This document shows positions 15,256-23,046 of a stretch of DNA of 36,294 nt, in pieces (position 1 is the first letter of the stretch; every line of letters begins with the position of its first letter). The position numbers and the translations under genes are program-made. Source of the stretch: Pseudomonadota bacterium (GTDB lineage Bacteria > Desulfobacterota > Desulfovibrionia > Desulfovibrionales > Desulfovibrionaceae). A model generated the notes under the pieces. The model was not told the origin of the DNA, searched no databases, and saw only the letters and a program-made list of their open reading frames with translations. The DNA lies in NCBI GenBank assembly GCA_023419375.1, contig JAEZYD010000007.1:1-36294 (forward strand). Reading direction: 5' to 3'.

Positions 15256-16215
15256 TCAGAGTGTGGCTTGGGGCTGCGCGCCTCTAAAGGCAGCCTGCGC
15301 CGCAAGAAAGGCAAAGACCACGGAGGCACCAGCCAGAGCGGTAATGCCCGCCACGTCCTTGTCGGGCAGCACTTCCACCAGATCCATGCCAACAGCGCGG
15401 CACTTGCTGCAAATGCCGCGTACAAGGCTCATGCCCTCGTAGGTGGTGAATCCTTCCACCTCTGGCGTGCCGGTGCCGGGGGCATATGCCGCATCAAGAA
15501 AATCAATGTCAAAGCTCAGAAACACCGGGGCATCGCCAATGCGCGCGAGGGCCTCGCGCATCACTGCCTCCAGCCCCATTGCGTGGGCCTCGTGCCCCAT
15601 GATGATGCGCAGGCCCTGCTGGCGGGGCCAGTCAAGGGCATTGCGACTGTAGAGCGGCCCGCGAATGCCGATTTGCGTGGAATGCTGCGGCAGGATGAGG
15701 CCTTCTTTCAGCGCCCAGTAAAAGGGGGTGCCGTGGTTGTAGGGCTTGCCGTAATAGCTGGGTATGGTGTCGCTGTGCGCGTCAAAGTGCAGCAGGGCCA
15801 CTGGTCCATGCGCCGCATGCACGGCGCGCAGGTTTGCCAGGCTGATGCTGTGGTCGCCGCCCAGAATGACGGGCAGGGTTTTGGAGGCGAAAAAAGGCTT
15901 CAGGCTGCTGGTGATGGCGGCAAAGCTGTCTTCCATGTAGCCGGGGATGGTGTCGATGTCGCCATGGTCGGCGATGGTGAAGCTCTCGTTCACGTCCACA
16001 TCAAGTTCGGGCGAGTAGGGCTTGAGCAGGGTTGAGGCCTCGCGGATTGCCGCCGGGCCGAATCTGGTGCCGGGGCGGTATGATACGCCGCTGTCAAAGG
16101 GAACGCCGATAATGGAAACATCGGCCTGCGGGGTTTCGCCCGTTGCCGCCGGTTGCCGCATGAAGGTGCGGATGCCGCAAAACCGGGGAGATTGCAGGGA
16201 ATTGACCGGACTCAT
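15256..16215 (-). CDS. agmatinase/ureohydrolase family enzyme 2
   Basis: This is a second complete ureohydrolase of 319 aa, clearly paralogous to enzyme 1 (shared RFGPxAIR, IPGYxExSxAAIT, NHGTPF and APGTGTPEV). Metal ligands are His122 in GGDHSI, Asp145-Ala-His147-Ser-Asp149 (HFDAHSDT, the classical form) and Asp236/Asp238 (SFDIDFLDA). His161 lies in YNHGTPF. The metal loop (DAHSD versus DSHLD) and the region around 185-215 differ from enzyme 1, so the two may prefer different substrates, or act as two steps or a heteromer. The start at 16215 has a strong AGGAGAATAGGT ribosome-binding site. It lies between the solute-binding protein and the permeases, an unusual place for an enzyme in an ABC operon. 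Confidence 0.88.
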   Translation of the reverse strand: MSPVNSLQSPRFCGIRTFMRQPAATGETPQADVSIIGVPFDSGVSYRPGTRFGPAAIREASTLLKPYSPELDVDVNESFTIADHGDIDTIPGYMEDSFAAITSSLKPFFASKTLPVILGGDHSISLANLRAVHAAHGPVALLHFDAHSDTIPSYYGKPYNHGTPFYWALKEGLILPQHSTQIGIRGPLYSRNALDWPRQQGLRIIMGHEAHAMGLEAVMREALARIGDAPVFLSFDIDFLDAAYAPGTGTPEVEGFTTYEGMSLVRGICSKCRAVGMDLVEVLPDKDVAGITALAGASVVFAFLAAQAAFRGAQPQATL

Positions 16216-16254
16216 ACCTATTCTCCTGAAATAATATATAAACTGGCAAAATCA

Positions 16255-16280
16255 GGCCCCGGCCTCATAAGACCGGGGCC
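16255..16280 (-). terminator. intra-operon hairpin/partial terminator after the solute-binding gene
   Basis: GGCCCCGG, a 10-nt loop and CCGGGGCC form a perfect 8-bp stem 20 nt past the solute-binding protein stop. It is followed on the minus strand by TGATTTTGCC. Such partial terminators commonly keep binding-protein mRNA in excess over downstream genes. Confidence 0.6.
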
Positions 16281-16300
16281 ATGTGTGAAGGAAGGAAAGG

Positions 16301-17137
16301 CTATTGAACGGGCGTGGGCAGCTCCGTGGGGATTTCCATGGTAAAGCCAAACCACTTCTGCTGCAGCTCCGCCATTTTGCCGCTGGCGATGAGCTTGCGC
16401 AGTCCGTCATCAAAGAAAGCCGCAAGGCTTGCGCTGTCCGCATCCTTGCGGCCAACCCAGGTAAAGTAGACCTTGGGGCCGAAGGGCGGGGTGAGGATCT
16501 TGAACATGCCGGGGCGGCGTTTGATAACGTCCGCAAGGTTGGGGTAGGACTGCGCCACGCCGTCAAGGCGGCCTGCGGCAAGGTCGGCGTAGGCTTCGTC
16601 AAAGGCCACGTATTCCTTGACCTTGATCTTGTCCTTGCCGCCAAGTTTTTCGGCAAGCAGGTCGATGGCCTTGATCTGGGCGGAGCCGGTCTGACAGCCC
16701 ACGGTTTTGCCGCTCAGGTCTTCGGGCTTTGCAAAGGGGCTGTCTGCGCGCACCAGCATGGCCACGGTGGCGTCGGCCACGGGCACGCTCAGGGCGTAGT
16801 GTTCGTTGCGTTCCTTGGTGGCGGTGACAGACGTGACGATATAGTCAAATTTTTTGGCGCTCAGGCCGGGCAGGATGCCCTGAAAGGGAATATCCATGCG
16901 TTTGACCTTAACGCCGGGCATGTCCTTCATGATGACTTCAAGCAGGTCGGTGCTGTAACCCACGATTTTGCCGTTTTCCATAAATTCAAACGGCGTAAAA
17001 CGGGCTTCGGTGCCGATGACGATTTCGCCCTTGGCCTTGATATCCGCAAGCAGGTCGGCACGGGCGGTATTGGCGCCCATGAGGAGCGAACTTGCCAGAG
17101 CTGCGCCAACCACGACTTTTTTCAGCAACATATTCAT
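16301..17137 (-). CDS. polar amino acid ABC transporter substrate-binding protein
   Basis: This is a periplasmic solute-binding protein of family 3, 278 aa. A Sec signal peptide is evident (MNMLLKKVVVGAALASSLLM, cleavage probably after ARA at residue 27). Mature motifs are GEIVIGTEARFTPFEFMENG, IVGYSTDLLEVIMKDM, FDYIVTSVTATKERNEHYALS and GKTVGCQTGSAQIKAI, all typical of lysine/arginine/glutamine-type binding proteins. The acidic and aromatic residues FTPFEF suggest a cationic amino-acid-like ligand, but this is not decisive. The start is supported by GGAGG 8 nt upstream. It is the first gene of the operon and has the best candidate promoter and operator. Confidence 0.92.
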   Translation of the reverse strand: MNMLLKKVVVGAALASSLLMGANTARADLLADIKAKGEIVIGTEARFTPFEFMENGKIVGYSTDLLEVIMKDMPGVKVKRMDIPFQGILPGLSAKKFDYIVTSVTATKERNEHYALSVPVADATVAMLVRADSPFAKPEDLSGKTVGCQTGSAQIKAIDLLAEKLGGKDKIKVKEYVAFDEAYADLAAGRLDGVAQSYPNLADVIKRRPGMFKILTPPFGPKVYFTWVGRKDADSASLAAFFDDGLRKLIASGKMAELQQKWFGFTMEIPTELPTPVQ

Positions 17138-17225
17138 GCGAAAACCCTCCAGATTTTACAGAGGGTATTGCAACATGATTGCCAAATTTAAAAATTGTTT
17201 TATTTCAGGCTATTAAATATTTTTG

Positions 17226-17254
17226 ATTAAAATGGTAGGGAATTACTAAAACAA
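17226..17254 (-). promoter_or_regulatory. candidate sigma-70 promoter of the guanidino/ABC operon
   Basis: On the minus strand TTGTTT (plus 17249-17254), a 17-nt spacer and TTTAAT (plus 17226-17231) make a plausible -35/-10 pair about 90 nt upstream of the solute-binding gene. The -35 lies inside the palindrome at 17247-17264, the expected arrangement for a repressor site. Confidence 0.45.
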
Positions 17255-17264
17255 TATTGTTTTA
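17247..17264. promoter_or_regulatory. candidate operator, copy 1 (18-bp perfect palindrome)
   Basis: TAAAACAATATTGTTTTA is a perfect palindrome upstream of the first gene of the operon. Its core AAAACA-N4-TGTTTT recurs exactly at 15191-15206 and with one mismatch at 15231-15246. I did not find the full element elsewhere in the window by eye. Confidence 0.58.
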
Positions 17265-17357
17265 TTCACCCTATAAATCCACAGTAGATTACAAATTTGT
17301 CTCGCGGCCGGGGCAATTGCCTGTTTGGTGCGGGCTTTGCCTCTGCCGCAAATAAAA

Positions 17358-17375
17358 GGCCTCCGCGAGGAGGCC
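17358..17375 (-). terminator. terminator after the TauE/SafE permease gene
   Basis: GGCCTCC, tetraloop GCGA and GGAGGCC form a 7-bp stem followed on the minus strand by TTTTATT. It stands 33 nt past the permease stop and separates it from the downstream ABC operon. Confidence 0.78.
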
Positions 17376-17407
17376 AATAATAATGGAAAATTGTGAGTGG
17401 GGTAGCG

Positions 17408-18139
17408 CTACAGCCATGCCCGCCAGATGCAGACCAGAGCCGCAGCGGCAATGATGCCGCGCAGCACGGTGCGGAAGCGTTCAGGATTGATCTTCCTGGC
17501 CACAGGGAAGGCGCACAGCGTGCCCAGCACCGTAGCTGGCAGGCCGTATGCGGCGTAGCGCAGCACTTCGGGCGTGTATAATCCCGCCCCGGCCTGGAGA
17601 ACGCAGGTCAGTGAAGCCCTGATGATAAAAAATACGCCCAGCGTGCCGAGAAATATCCGTGGAGTCCACCCGGCATAAAGACCGTAGGCTCCCACAGGGG
17701 GGCCGTCAAAAGAGATGGCCGACCCAAGCACGCCCGAGGCGAAGCCCGCAATCCCGCCCTTGAGCCAGGATTCCTGCCCGGTCTGGCTTACGCGCGAGCG
17801 GCTCTGCCACAGCACAAATATCAGCAGGAGTACGCCGGTCATGCCCTGGAGCATGCTGCCAGGAACCATCTGGAGAATGAAAAGGCCGATGATGGAGCCG
17901 GGGATGGCCCCGGCAAACAGGGGGTACAGCGCGCGAACCTTGCAGTACCGAAAATGCATGGCGGCGATCATGCCGTCCATAGCAAGATTTAGTATGCAGC
18001 TCAGGGCGATGACAACCTGAATGGGAATAAACAGGGCCGCAAGGGGCAGGGCGATCATGGCGCCGCCGATGCCGCTTGCACCTGAAACAAAACCGCCAAC
18101 AAACCAGGCGATCACAACTACAAGAACAGGAATATCCAT
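17408..18139 (-). CDS. TauE/SafE family membrane permease
   Basis: This is a 243-aa inner-membrane protein with about seven to eight hydrophobic segments and the family's duplicated glycine-rich motif: WFVGGFVSGASGIGGAMIALPL at the N-terminus and KGGIAGFASGVLGSAISFDGPPVGAYGL in the second half. TauE/SafE proteins export organic or inorganic sulfur anions (sulfite, sulfoacetate) or related small anions. In a sulfate reducer this could serve sulfonate or sulfite traffic, but the substrate is not readable from sequence. AAGG lies 4 nt upstream of the start. It is upstream of the ABC operon in the same direction but separated by a terminator, so a functional link is not shown. Confidence 0.88.
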   Translation of the reverse strand: MDIPVLVVVIAWFVGGFVSGASGIGGAMIALPLAALFIPIQVVIALSCILNLAMDGMIAAMHFRYCKVRALYPLFAGAIPGSIIGLFILQMVPGSMLQGMTGVLLLIFVLWQSRSRVSQTGQESWLKGGIAGFASGVLGSAISFDGPPVGAYGLYAGWTPRIFLGTLGVFFIIRASLTCVLQAGAGLYTPEVLRYAAYGLPATVLGTLCAFPVARKINPERFRTVLRGIIAAAALVCIWRAWL

Positions 18140-18410
18140 AAGGCCTTCGCTGATCCGGCATCAGGCCGGGGTGGAACGTATTCAACAGGCAACACGGCAG
18201 GTTGCAGCCACCTCTTGGCCTTACGCGTGAAGCACGGCGCAGGTCAACCTGGCGGAAAGGGGCGGCGTCGTGAAAGGCTTGCTCTTGCCCTGGCAGGCCG
18301 GGGGAGTATTTGCGCCTTTTCAGGTATGCATCAACATGCTAATCATGCTCAATGTTTCTGAGGCATTCTGAAATTTTTGGCTTATTCCCAACCGTTACGG
18401 ATCGTTGCCA
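18140..18410. other. divergent intergenic region
   Basis: This is the gap between the TauE/SafE gene (minus) and the diguanylate cyclase (plus). It must hold both promoters. The only repeat I see is a tandem CATGCT near 18338-18353. No supported gene or riboswitch is visible. Confidence 0.4.
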
Positions 18411-19640
18411 ATGATTGATCTTTTGAGCAACTTTGATGCCTTCACCATGGCAGTTCTCGTGGCGGCTCTCTATTTTTCGCTGTCTTCCGTGCTTGTGTAC
18501 ACGTACTTGTACCGCCGCACCTATCCTGGGTTCGGGAGTATGACGCTCGGGCTGGTTTCCTGGTCTGTAGGGCTGTTTCTTAACTATTTCCGCCCCTTTG
18601 ACTTTTTGTTTTCGCTCTATACTGGCGGCGTGCTGATGCTGCTCTCCGGGGTTTTTCTGTTCCGTGGCCTGCTGCTGTATGGCGGTGTCAGGCCGAAGCG
18701 TCGCATGGCAATAAATTATGCTGTTTTTACGGTGGTTTCAGCCGTAATCGCCTATTATATGTTTGTTGATTTCAACACGTGCACAAGGGTTGCCGTATTT
18801 TCCCTTGGCATGGCCTTCATGTTTCTCCGCATCGGGGTTGAACCGTATGCGGTCAAGGGCTGGAAACGGCATGCGACGCAATCCCTGCTGTCGATGATGT
18901 TTGTTGTTCTTGGGTCGGTGTTTGTGCTGCGCGCTTACAAGGCCTTCAACTCTGTGCAATGTCTTCCCTCCGGGCCGGATGACATGGCCAAGGCCTTGCT
19001 GCTCATGGCAATGTTCTTTGCGTCAATTTTAACTTTCAGCATCATCGCCATGACATTTGCCAGAATGGAGGCGGAACTGCGGGTCGCCAACGAAGAACTT
19101 CAGGATATGTCGGAGACGGACTCCCTCACCAGCCTTGCCAACAGGCGCAAGTTTGATGCCGCGTATGAGAGCGAATGGAAACGGGCAGTGCGCGGGCGGC
19201 TTGGCATGGCGATTGTGATTCTGGATGTTGACGACTTCAAAAACTTCAATGACCAGTACGGCCATCAGGAAGGCGACGAATGCCTGCGCAAGCTGGCGCG
19301 GGTTCTGCAAGCGCATGCCCGGCGCACAACGGATGTAGCCGCCCGGTATGGCGGGGAGGAGTTTGCCCTGATTCTGCCCGGCATGGGCGCTACGGAGGCG
19401 CTTGCCCTGGCGGAGGATGTGGTGCGGGCTTTTGCGCAGGTGGGCATTGAGCATGCCACAGGCAGGCACGGCAATGTGGTCACCGTGAGCGCGGGTGTTG
19501 CCGTGCTGGAACCCACGGGGAAGCAAAACAGGCGTGAACTGCTGCGCGCGGCAGATGCCGCCCTGTACGCCGCAAAGGCCAGAGGCAAGAATACCGTGGT
19601 GCACTCCGCCGGGGCGGAGGGGGCTACTGGTCGCGCGTGA
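18411..19640 (+). CDS. membrane-anchored diguanylate cyclase (GGDEF)
   Basis: The enzyme makes cyclic di-GMP from two GTP. The 409-aa protein has six to seven N-terminal membrane helices (residues ~10-215, for example MAVLVAALYFSLSSVLVYTYL and LLLMAMFFASILTFSIIAM), an unassigned sensor module. A short coiled linker (~217-233) precedes the GGDEF domain (~235-400). The active-site loop is GGEEF at 314-318. RTTD at 305-308, five residues upstream, is the RxxD inhibitory I-site, so product feedback is expected. DSLTSLANRR and VDDFKNFND are typical. I start at ATG 18411; a TTG two codons upstream is possible. Its 3' end overlaps the opposing GGDEF-EAL gene by 17 nt. Confidence 0.92.
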   Translation: MIDLLSNFDAFTMAVLVAALYFSLSSVLVYTYLYRRTYPGFGSMTLGLVSWSVGLFLNYFRPFDFLFSLYTGGVLMLLSGVFLFRGLLLYGGVRPKRRMAINYAVFTVVSAVIAYYMFVDFNTCTRVAVFSLGMAFMFLRIGVEPYAVKGWKRHATQSLLSMMFVVLGSVFVLRAYKAFNSVQCLPSGPDDMAKALLLMAMFFASILTFSIIAMTFARMEAELRVANEELQDMSETDSLTSLANRRKFDAAYESEWKRAVRGRLGMAIVILDVDDFKNFNDQYGHQEGDECLRKLARVLQAHARRTTDVAARYGGEEFALILPGMGATEALALAEDVVRAFAQVGIEHATGRHGNVVTVSAGVAVLEPTGKQNRRELLRAADAALYAAKARGKNTVVHSAGAEGATGRA

Positions 19641-22284
19641 TAATTGCCGGCCCGGTGCTGACGAATCCTCTTTTTTCCAGCTCTTCCACTGAAAGCGCTT
19701 TTGCGAAAAAGAATCCCTGCCCGATATTGCAGCCCATCATTTTGATTTTGCTGAACTGCCCTTCGTTTTCAATGCCTTCCGCAATGGAGGCTATGCCCAG
19801 ATATTTTGCCAGATCAATGACTGTCTGCGTGATGGCGCAGGCATCCGGGGCCTCGTCCAGATCCCGCACAAAAGACTGGTCTATCTTGAGCCTGTTGATG
19901 GGGTAGTGGCGCAGGGACGACAGCGAAGAAAAGCCGGTGCCGAAATCGTCAATGGAAATTTCCAGCCCCATATCGCGGAACCTGCCCAGAGCGCGGCGGG
20001 CCTCCTTGGGGTCGGTCATAAGGGCGCTTTCCGTCAGCTCAATGGCGAGCAGATACGGCGGAATGGAATATTTGTTGAGGATACGCTCAATCATGGGCAA
20101 GGCCGCGCCACGCAAAAACTGTGATGGCGAAATATTTATGGAAACCTTGGGCGGGTTGAGCCCTGCGGCGCGCCATTGCTCGATCTGCGCGGCAGCACTG
20201 TCGGCAACCCATTCGCCCAGTTTGTCGATAAGGCGTGTTTTTTCTGCCTGGGGAATGAACTTGCCGGGGAAGAGCAGCCCGTCATTGGGGTGTTGCCAGC
20301 GCACCAGGGCTTCAAGCCCGACTATGCGACCGGAATCCAGTTCCACCTGAGGCTGGTAGTGCAAAACCAGCTCGTTTTCTGTAATGGCGCGCGGCAAACC
20401 GCTTTCTATCTGTAGCTGGATGGCCGCCTTGATCTGCAATTCGTCATTAAAGAAACTGAAAGTGTTTTTGCCCTGTGCCTTGGCATGGTACATGGCAATA
20501 TCGGCATTTTGCAAAAGAGTGCTTATGTCGCTGCCGTGCTGCGGGTAAACGGCTATACCGATGCTGACCCCGGCATAGATTTCAAAGCCGCATACAGTAA
20601 TGGGCTGGCGTAAAGATTCAATGATGCGTTGCGCGGTGCCCGCTGCCTTGGCATCGTCCACATTTTCCAGCAGCAGGGTAAATTCATCGCCGCCGAAACG
20701 TGAAACAACGGCATCCGCACCAGCTGCGGCGGTGAGGCGGAGGGCCATTTCTTTAAGCAGGCTGTCGCCCGCCGCATGCCCGATGGAATCATTGACTATT
20801 TTAAAATCGTCAATGTCGATAAAGGCAACAGCAAACTGGCAGCTGGTGGGCGGGTAACAGTCCAGCGCTTTTTGCAGGCGGTCGCAAAACACGGCGCGGT
20901 TGGGCAACTGCGTCAGTTCATCGTGCGTGGCCAAAAATTCAATGCGCCTTTGGGTTACGGCAATTTTTTTGATGTCGGCAAACACGCCGATATAGTTGGT
21001 TATGAGCCCGCGCAGGTTGCGCACTACCTTGATGTTCAACCATTCAAGGTAAAAGGTGCCGTCCTTTTTCTTGTTCCAGATTTCGCCTTCCCACCAGCCG
21101 TTGGAAAACAGCTGATCCCACATGTGCTTGTAAAATTCCGGCCCGTGGCGGCCTGAGGCCAGTGTGCGCGGGGTTTTGCCGATAATCTCCGGCTGCGAAA
21201 AACCCGTAAGGCGGCAAAACGATTCGTTGACTGCCAGGATGTTTGTTTCGCTGTCTGTTATGCAGATGGCTTCACCCGTGAAATCAAATACCTGCCCCGT
21301 AAGCTCCAGCTGCTTTTCGGCTTCATCGCGGCGGCGCAGGCTGTCGTAAGCAAGAAAGGCCAGAGCCACCAGCAGGGCAGATACCAGCGCCGCACCGCAT
21401 AATGTGGCGGTGCGAATCTGTTCAAAAGGCGCAAAGGCGTTGCCCACCGCGCTGCCCACCACAAAGGTCAGCCCATACTGGCCAATCTTGTAATAGCCGA
21501 ATATCCGTTCAATGCCGTCAATCTGCGATGGGCGGCGAAAGTTGCCGCTGACGGGGGAGTGTGCTTTCAGGTAGGCTGTGCCGCTGATGATATGCCCGTA
21601 GATGAGGCCGTCACCGGTGGAACGTACAAGCAGAGTGCCGTCGGAGCGGATGACGTCGATGGAATCTTGCGCATCAAGGCCCAGGCTGCGAAAGAATGAG
21701 GCAAAGTAGTCTGGCTCAACAGAAATAACAATGACACCTACAAGTTTGTCTTGCCGGACAATGGGGCTGGAAAACTGGATGGTCCATTTGCCGGAAACGC
21801 GGCCCAAAACCGGCTTGCCAACATAAATTTCCCGCCACGGCGGGGTGAGGTGCACGCTGAAGTGTTCTCTGTCGGCTATGCTTATGCCCGCAATGTGCGG
21901 CAGGGTTGAATAGGAAACAATGCCGTCAGGCTCAACTATTGAAATTTGCAGCGCAAGATCGCCGATGATTTTTTTCAGCCCCTCCGCTTCTGCGCGGATA
22001 TCCTTTTGGTCAGGCGTCCATGCAGCATCCAGCTCCTTGATGGCGAGCTCAAGGCGCTTGATTGTGGACATCATGTGCTCGCTCAGGGCGCGGGCCAGGG
22101 TACGTGTGGTAATTTCAACGGTAGACTGAACTTCTTTTTCTGAGCGGGAAATATCCCACAGGGTTGCCGACCATATGATCGTCAGTAAAAAAAGAAGGGA
22201 CGCCGCCGTGATGGCAAGCATGCGCCTGTTGCAGTTGCATAACGCGCCTTTCTTCTCTCTGGTGCTTTGCTCTGCTGTGGGCAT
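19624..22284 (-). CDS. sensor dCACHE-PAS-GGDEF-EAL protein (probable c-di-GMP phosphodiesterase)
   Basis: This is an 886-aa inner-membrane signalling protein. A first membrane helix (~23-43) and a second (~295-314) enclose a ~250-residue periplasmic double-CACHE-like sensor (GIVSYSTLPHIAGISIADREHF and GIERIFGYYKIGQYGL are typical). A PAS domain follows (~326-440; GEAICITDSETNILAVNESF and LTGFSQPEIIGKTPR), then GGDEF (531-535, intact) and EAL (EALVRW at 658-663, NISPSQF, IDDFGTGFSSL at 778-788, LKIDQSFVRDL, AEGIEN). The RxxD I-site before GGDEF is absent (AGAD). Because both catalytic signatures are intact it could be bifunctional; such proteins often act as phosphodiesterases with GGDEF as a GTP sensor. 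ATG 22284 is preceded by GGTGAG; the in-frame ATG at 22365 is less likely. Confidence 0.9.
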   Translation of the reverse strand: MPTAEQSTREKKGALCNCNRRMLAITAASLLFLLTIIWSATLWDISRSEKEVQSTVEITTRTLARALSEHMMSTIKRLELAIKELDAAWTPDQKDIRAEAEGLKKIIGDLALQISIVEPDGIVSYSTLPHIAGISIADREHFSVHLTPPWREIYVGKPVLGRVSGKWTIQFSSPIVRQDKLVGVIVISVEPDYFASFFRSLGLDAQDSIDVIRSDGTLLVRSTGDGLIYGHIISGTAYLKAHSPVSGNFRRPSQIDGIERIFGYYKIGQYGLTFVVGSAVGNAFAPFEQIRTATLCGAALVSALLVALAFLAYDSLRRRDEAEKQLELTGQVFDFTGEAICITDSETNILAVNESFCRLTGFSQPEIIGKTPRTLASGRHGPEFYKHMWDQLFSNGWWEGEIWNKKKDGTFYLEWLNIKVVRNLRGLITNYIGVFADIKKIAVTQRRIEFLATHDELTQLPNRAVFCDRLQKALDCYPPTSCQFAVAFIDIDDFKIVNDSIGHAAGDSLLKEMALRLTAAAGADAVVSRFGGDEFTLLLENVDDAKAAGTAQRIIESLRQPITVCGFEIYAGVSIGIAVYPQHGSDISTLLQNADIAMYHAKAQGKNTFSFFNDELQIKAAIQLQIESGLPRAITENELVLHYQPQVELDSGRIVGLEALVRWQHPNDGLLFPGKFIPQAEKTRLIDKLGEWVADSAAAQIEQWRAAGLNPPKVSINISPSQFLRGAALPMIERILNKYSIPPYLLAIELTESALMTDPKEARRALGRFRDMGLEISIDDFGTGFSSLSSLRHYPINRLKIDQSFVRDLDEAPDACAITQTVIDLAKYLGIASIAEGIENEGQFSKIKMMGCNIGQGFFFAKALSVEELEKRGFVSTGPAIITRDQ

Positions 22285-22941
22285 GATCTCACCATTATTT
22301 GAAAGGGATTCAGCCGGGTGCCAATGAAAGCCGATTCGCCCGCCCGCCGTGCAGGCGCAGCGCAAAACACTGGCTGTTGCACCAAGTTTACATGATGCCG
22401 TATGTTTTTTGAATAAAAATAGTTGGATAAAATATAACTATATAGAATGGTAGAGTTTTTATTGACTGGAGCGGTGGCGCAGCACTGGCGCTCCGACATT
22501 AAAAACACCCAAAGGCGCTTGCTGTTCCGCGCACAGCCTGGACTTGATCAAATATTTGCCGGTTTGGCCCTTATGGCTGAACTCGAAAAATACATGCCAT
22601 CTTTGCACAATTTTTTGCAGTGCGTAGAAAATATTGTTTTGAATAGTGTGGTAATGATGCTGTATGTATTTTTTAAAAATTCTTACTTATATAGCTGTTA
22701 TTCGTCGTGATAATGTATTGTGACAGATCGTTTTTATTGATATGTTATGCCATTTTTTTTGTTTTAAATAGAGCGTGTATGTGCAAATTTTATAAAAATT
22801 ATGAAAATGCTCTGGTGAAAAGTTGATGTGAGCAGTAGAATGTTGATGTAATTGATATGTTATATTTATGTTGTTATAACAATTTTGTACTGAAATGTTA
22901 CTACATTAATGTACTGAAAAAATAAAGGTTAGAGAATTATT
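22285..22941. other. AT-rich gene-free leader upstream of the sulfatase operon
   Basis: This ~650-nt interval holds no recognised gene. GGAGCG and CGCTCC pair around a 15-nt nested loop at 22468-22494. From about 22640 it becomes strongly AT-rich, unlike the flanking genes. It contains a 12-bp palindrome TTGTTATAACAA (22871-22882) and a direct repeat TGTACTGAAA (22886-22895 and 22911-22920). These look like regulator-binding or bendable promoter DNA for the downstream sulfatase. The 87-codon frame at 22447-22710 is not supported. Confidence 0.45.
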
Positions 22942-23025
22942 ATGGTTACAGATGTTGTGGAATTGCAATATTTTTATCTAGTCAAGCCGTATTTACAATG
23001 CTATTTTTCGAACATCTTCAGCTAA
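22942..23025 (+). CDS. possible 27-aa leader peptide before the sulfatase
   Basis: A short open frame of 27 codons starts MVTDVVELQYF and ends 21 nt before the sulfatase start. AAAGG lies 12 nt upstream of its ATG, with a weaker AGAGAA nearer. It is rich in Tyr and Phe, has one Cys, and has no known homologue that I recognise. It may be a regulatory leader or chance; the AT-rich context makes chance frames common. Confidence 0.22.
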   Translation: MVTDVVELQYFYLVKPYLQCYFSNIFS

Positions 23026-23046
23026 GCACTGTTGTTCGGAGGAAGC

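Noticed and set aside
17138..17407. Guanidine riboswitch upstream of the ABC operon
   Set aside because: I looked for the conserved ykkC-type and mini-ykkC (ACGR loop) patterns on the minus strand and saw none; the region holds only a promoter-like pair, a palindrome and a terminator.
22605..22621. Sigma-54-like TTGCACA...TTGCA before the sulfatase
   Set aside because: The distance between the -24 and -12 elements is one base too long, and sigma-54 spacing is strict.
22447..22710. 87-codon plus-strand frame in the AT-rich leader
   Set aside because: No ribosome-binding site, no family resemblance, and it crosses the sharp change in base composition.
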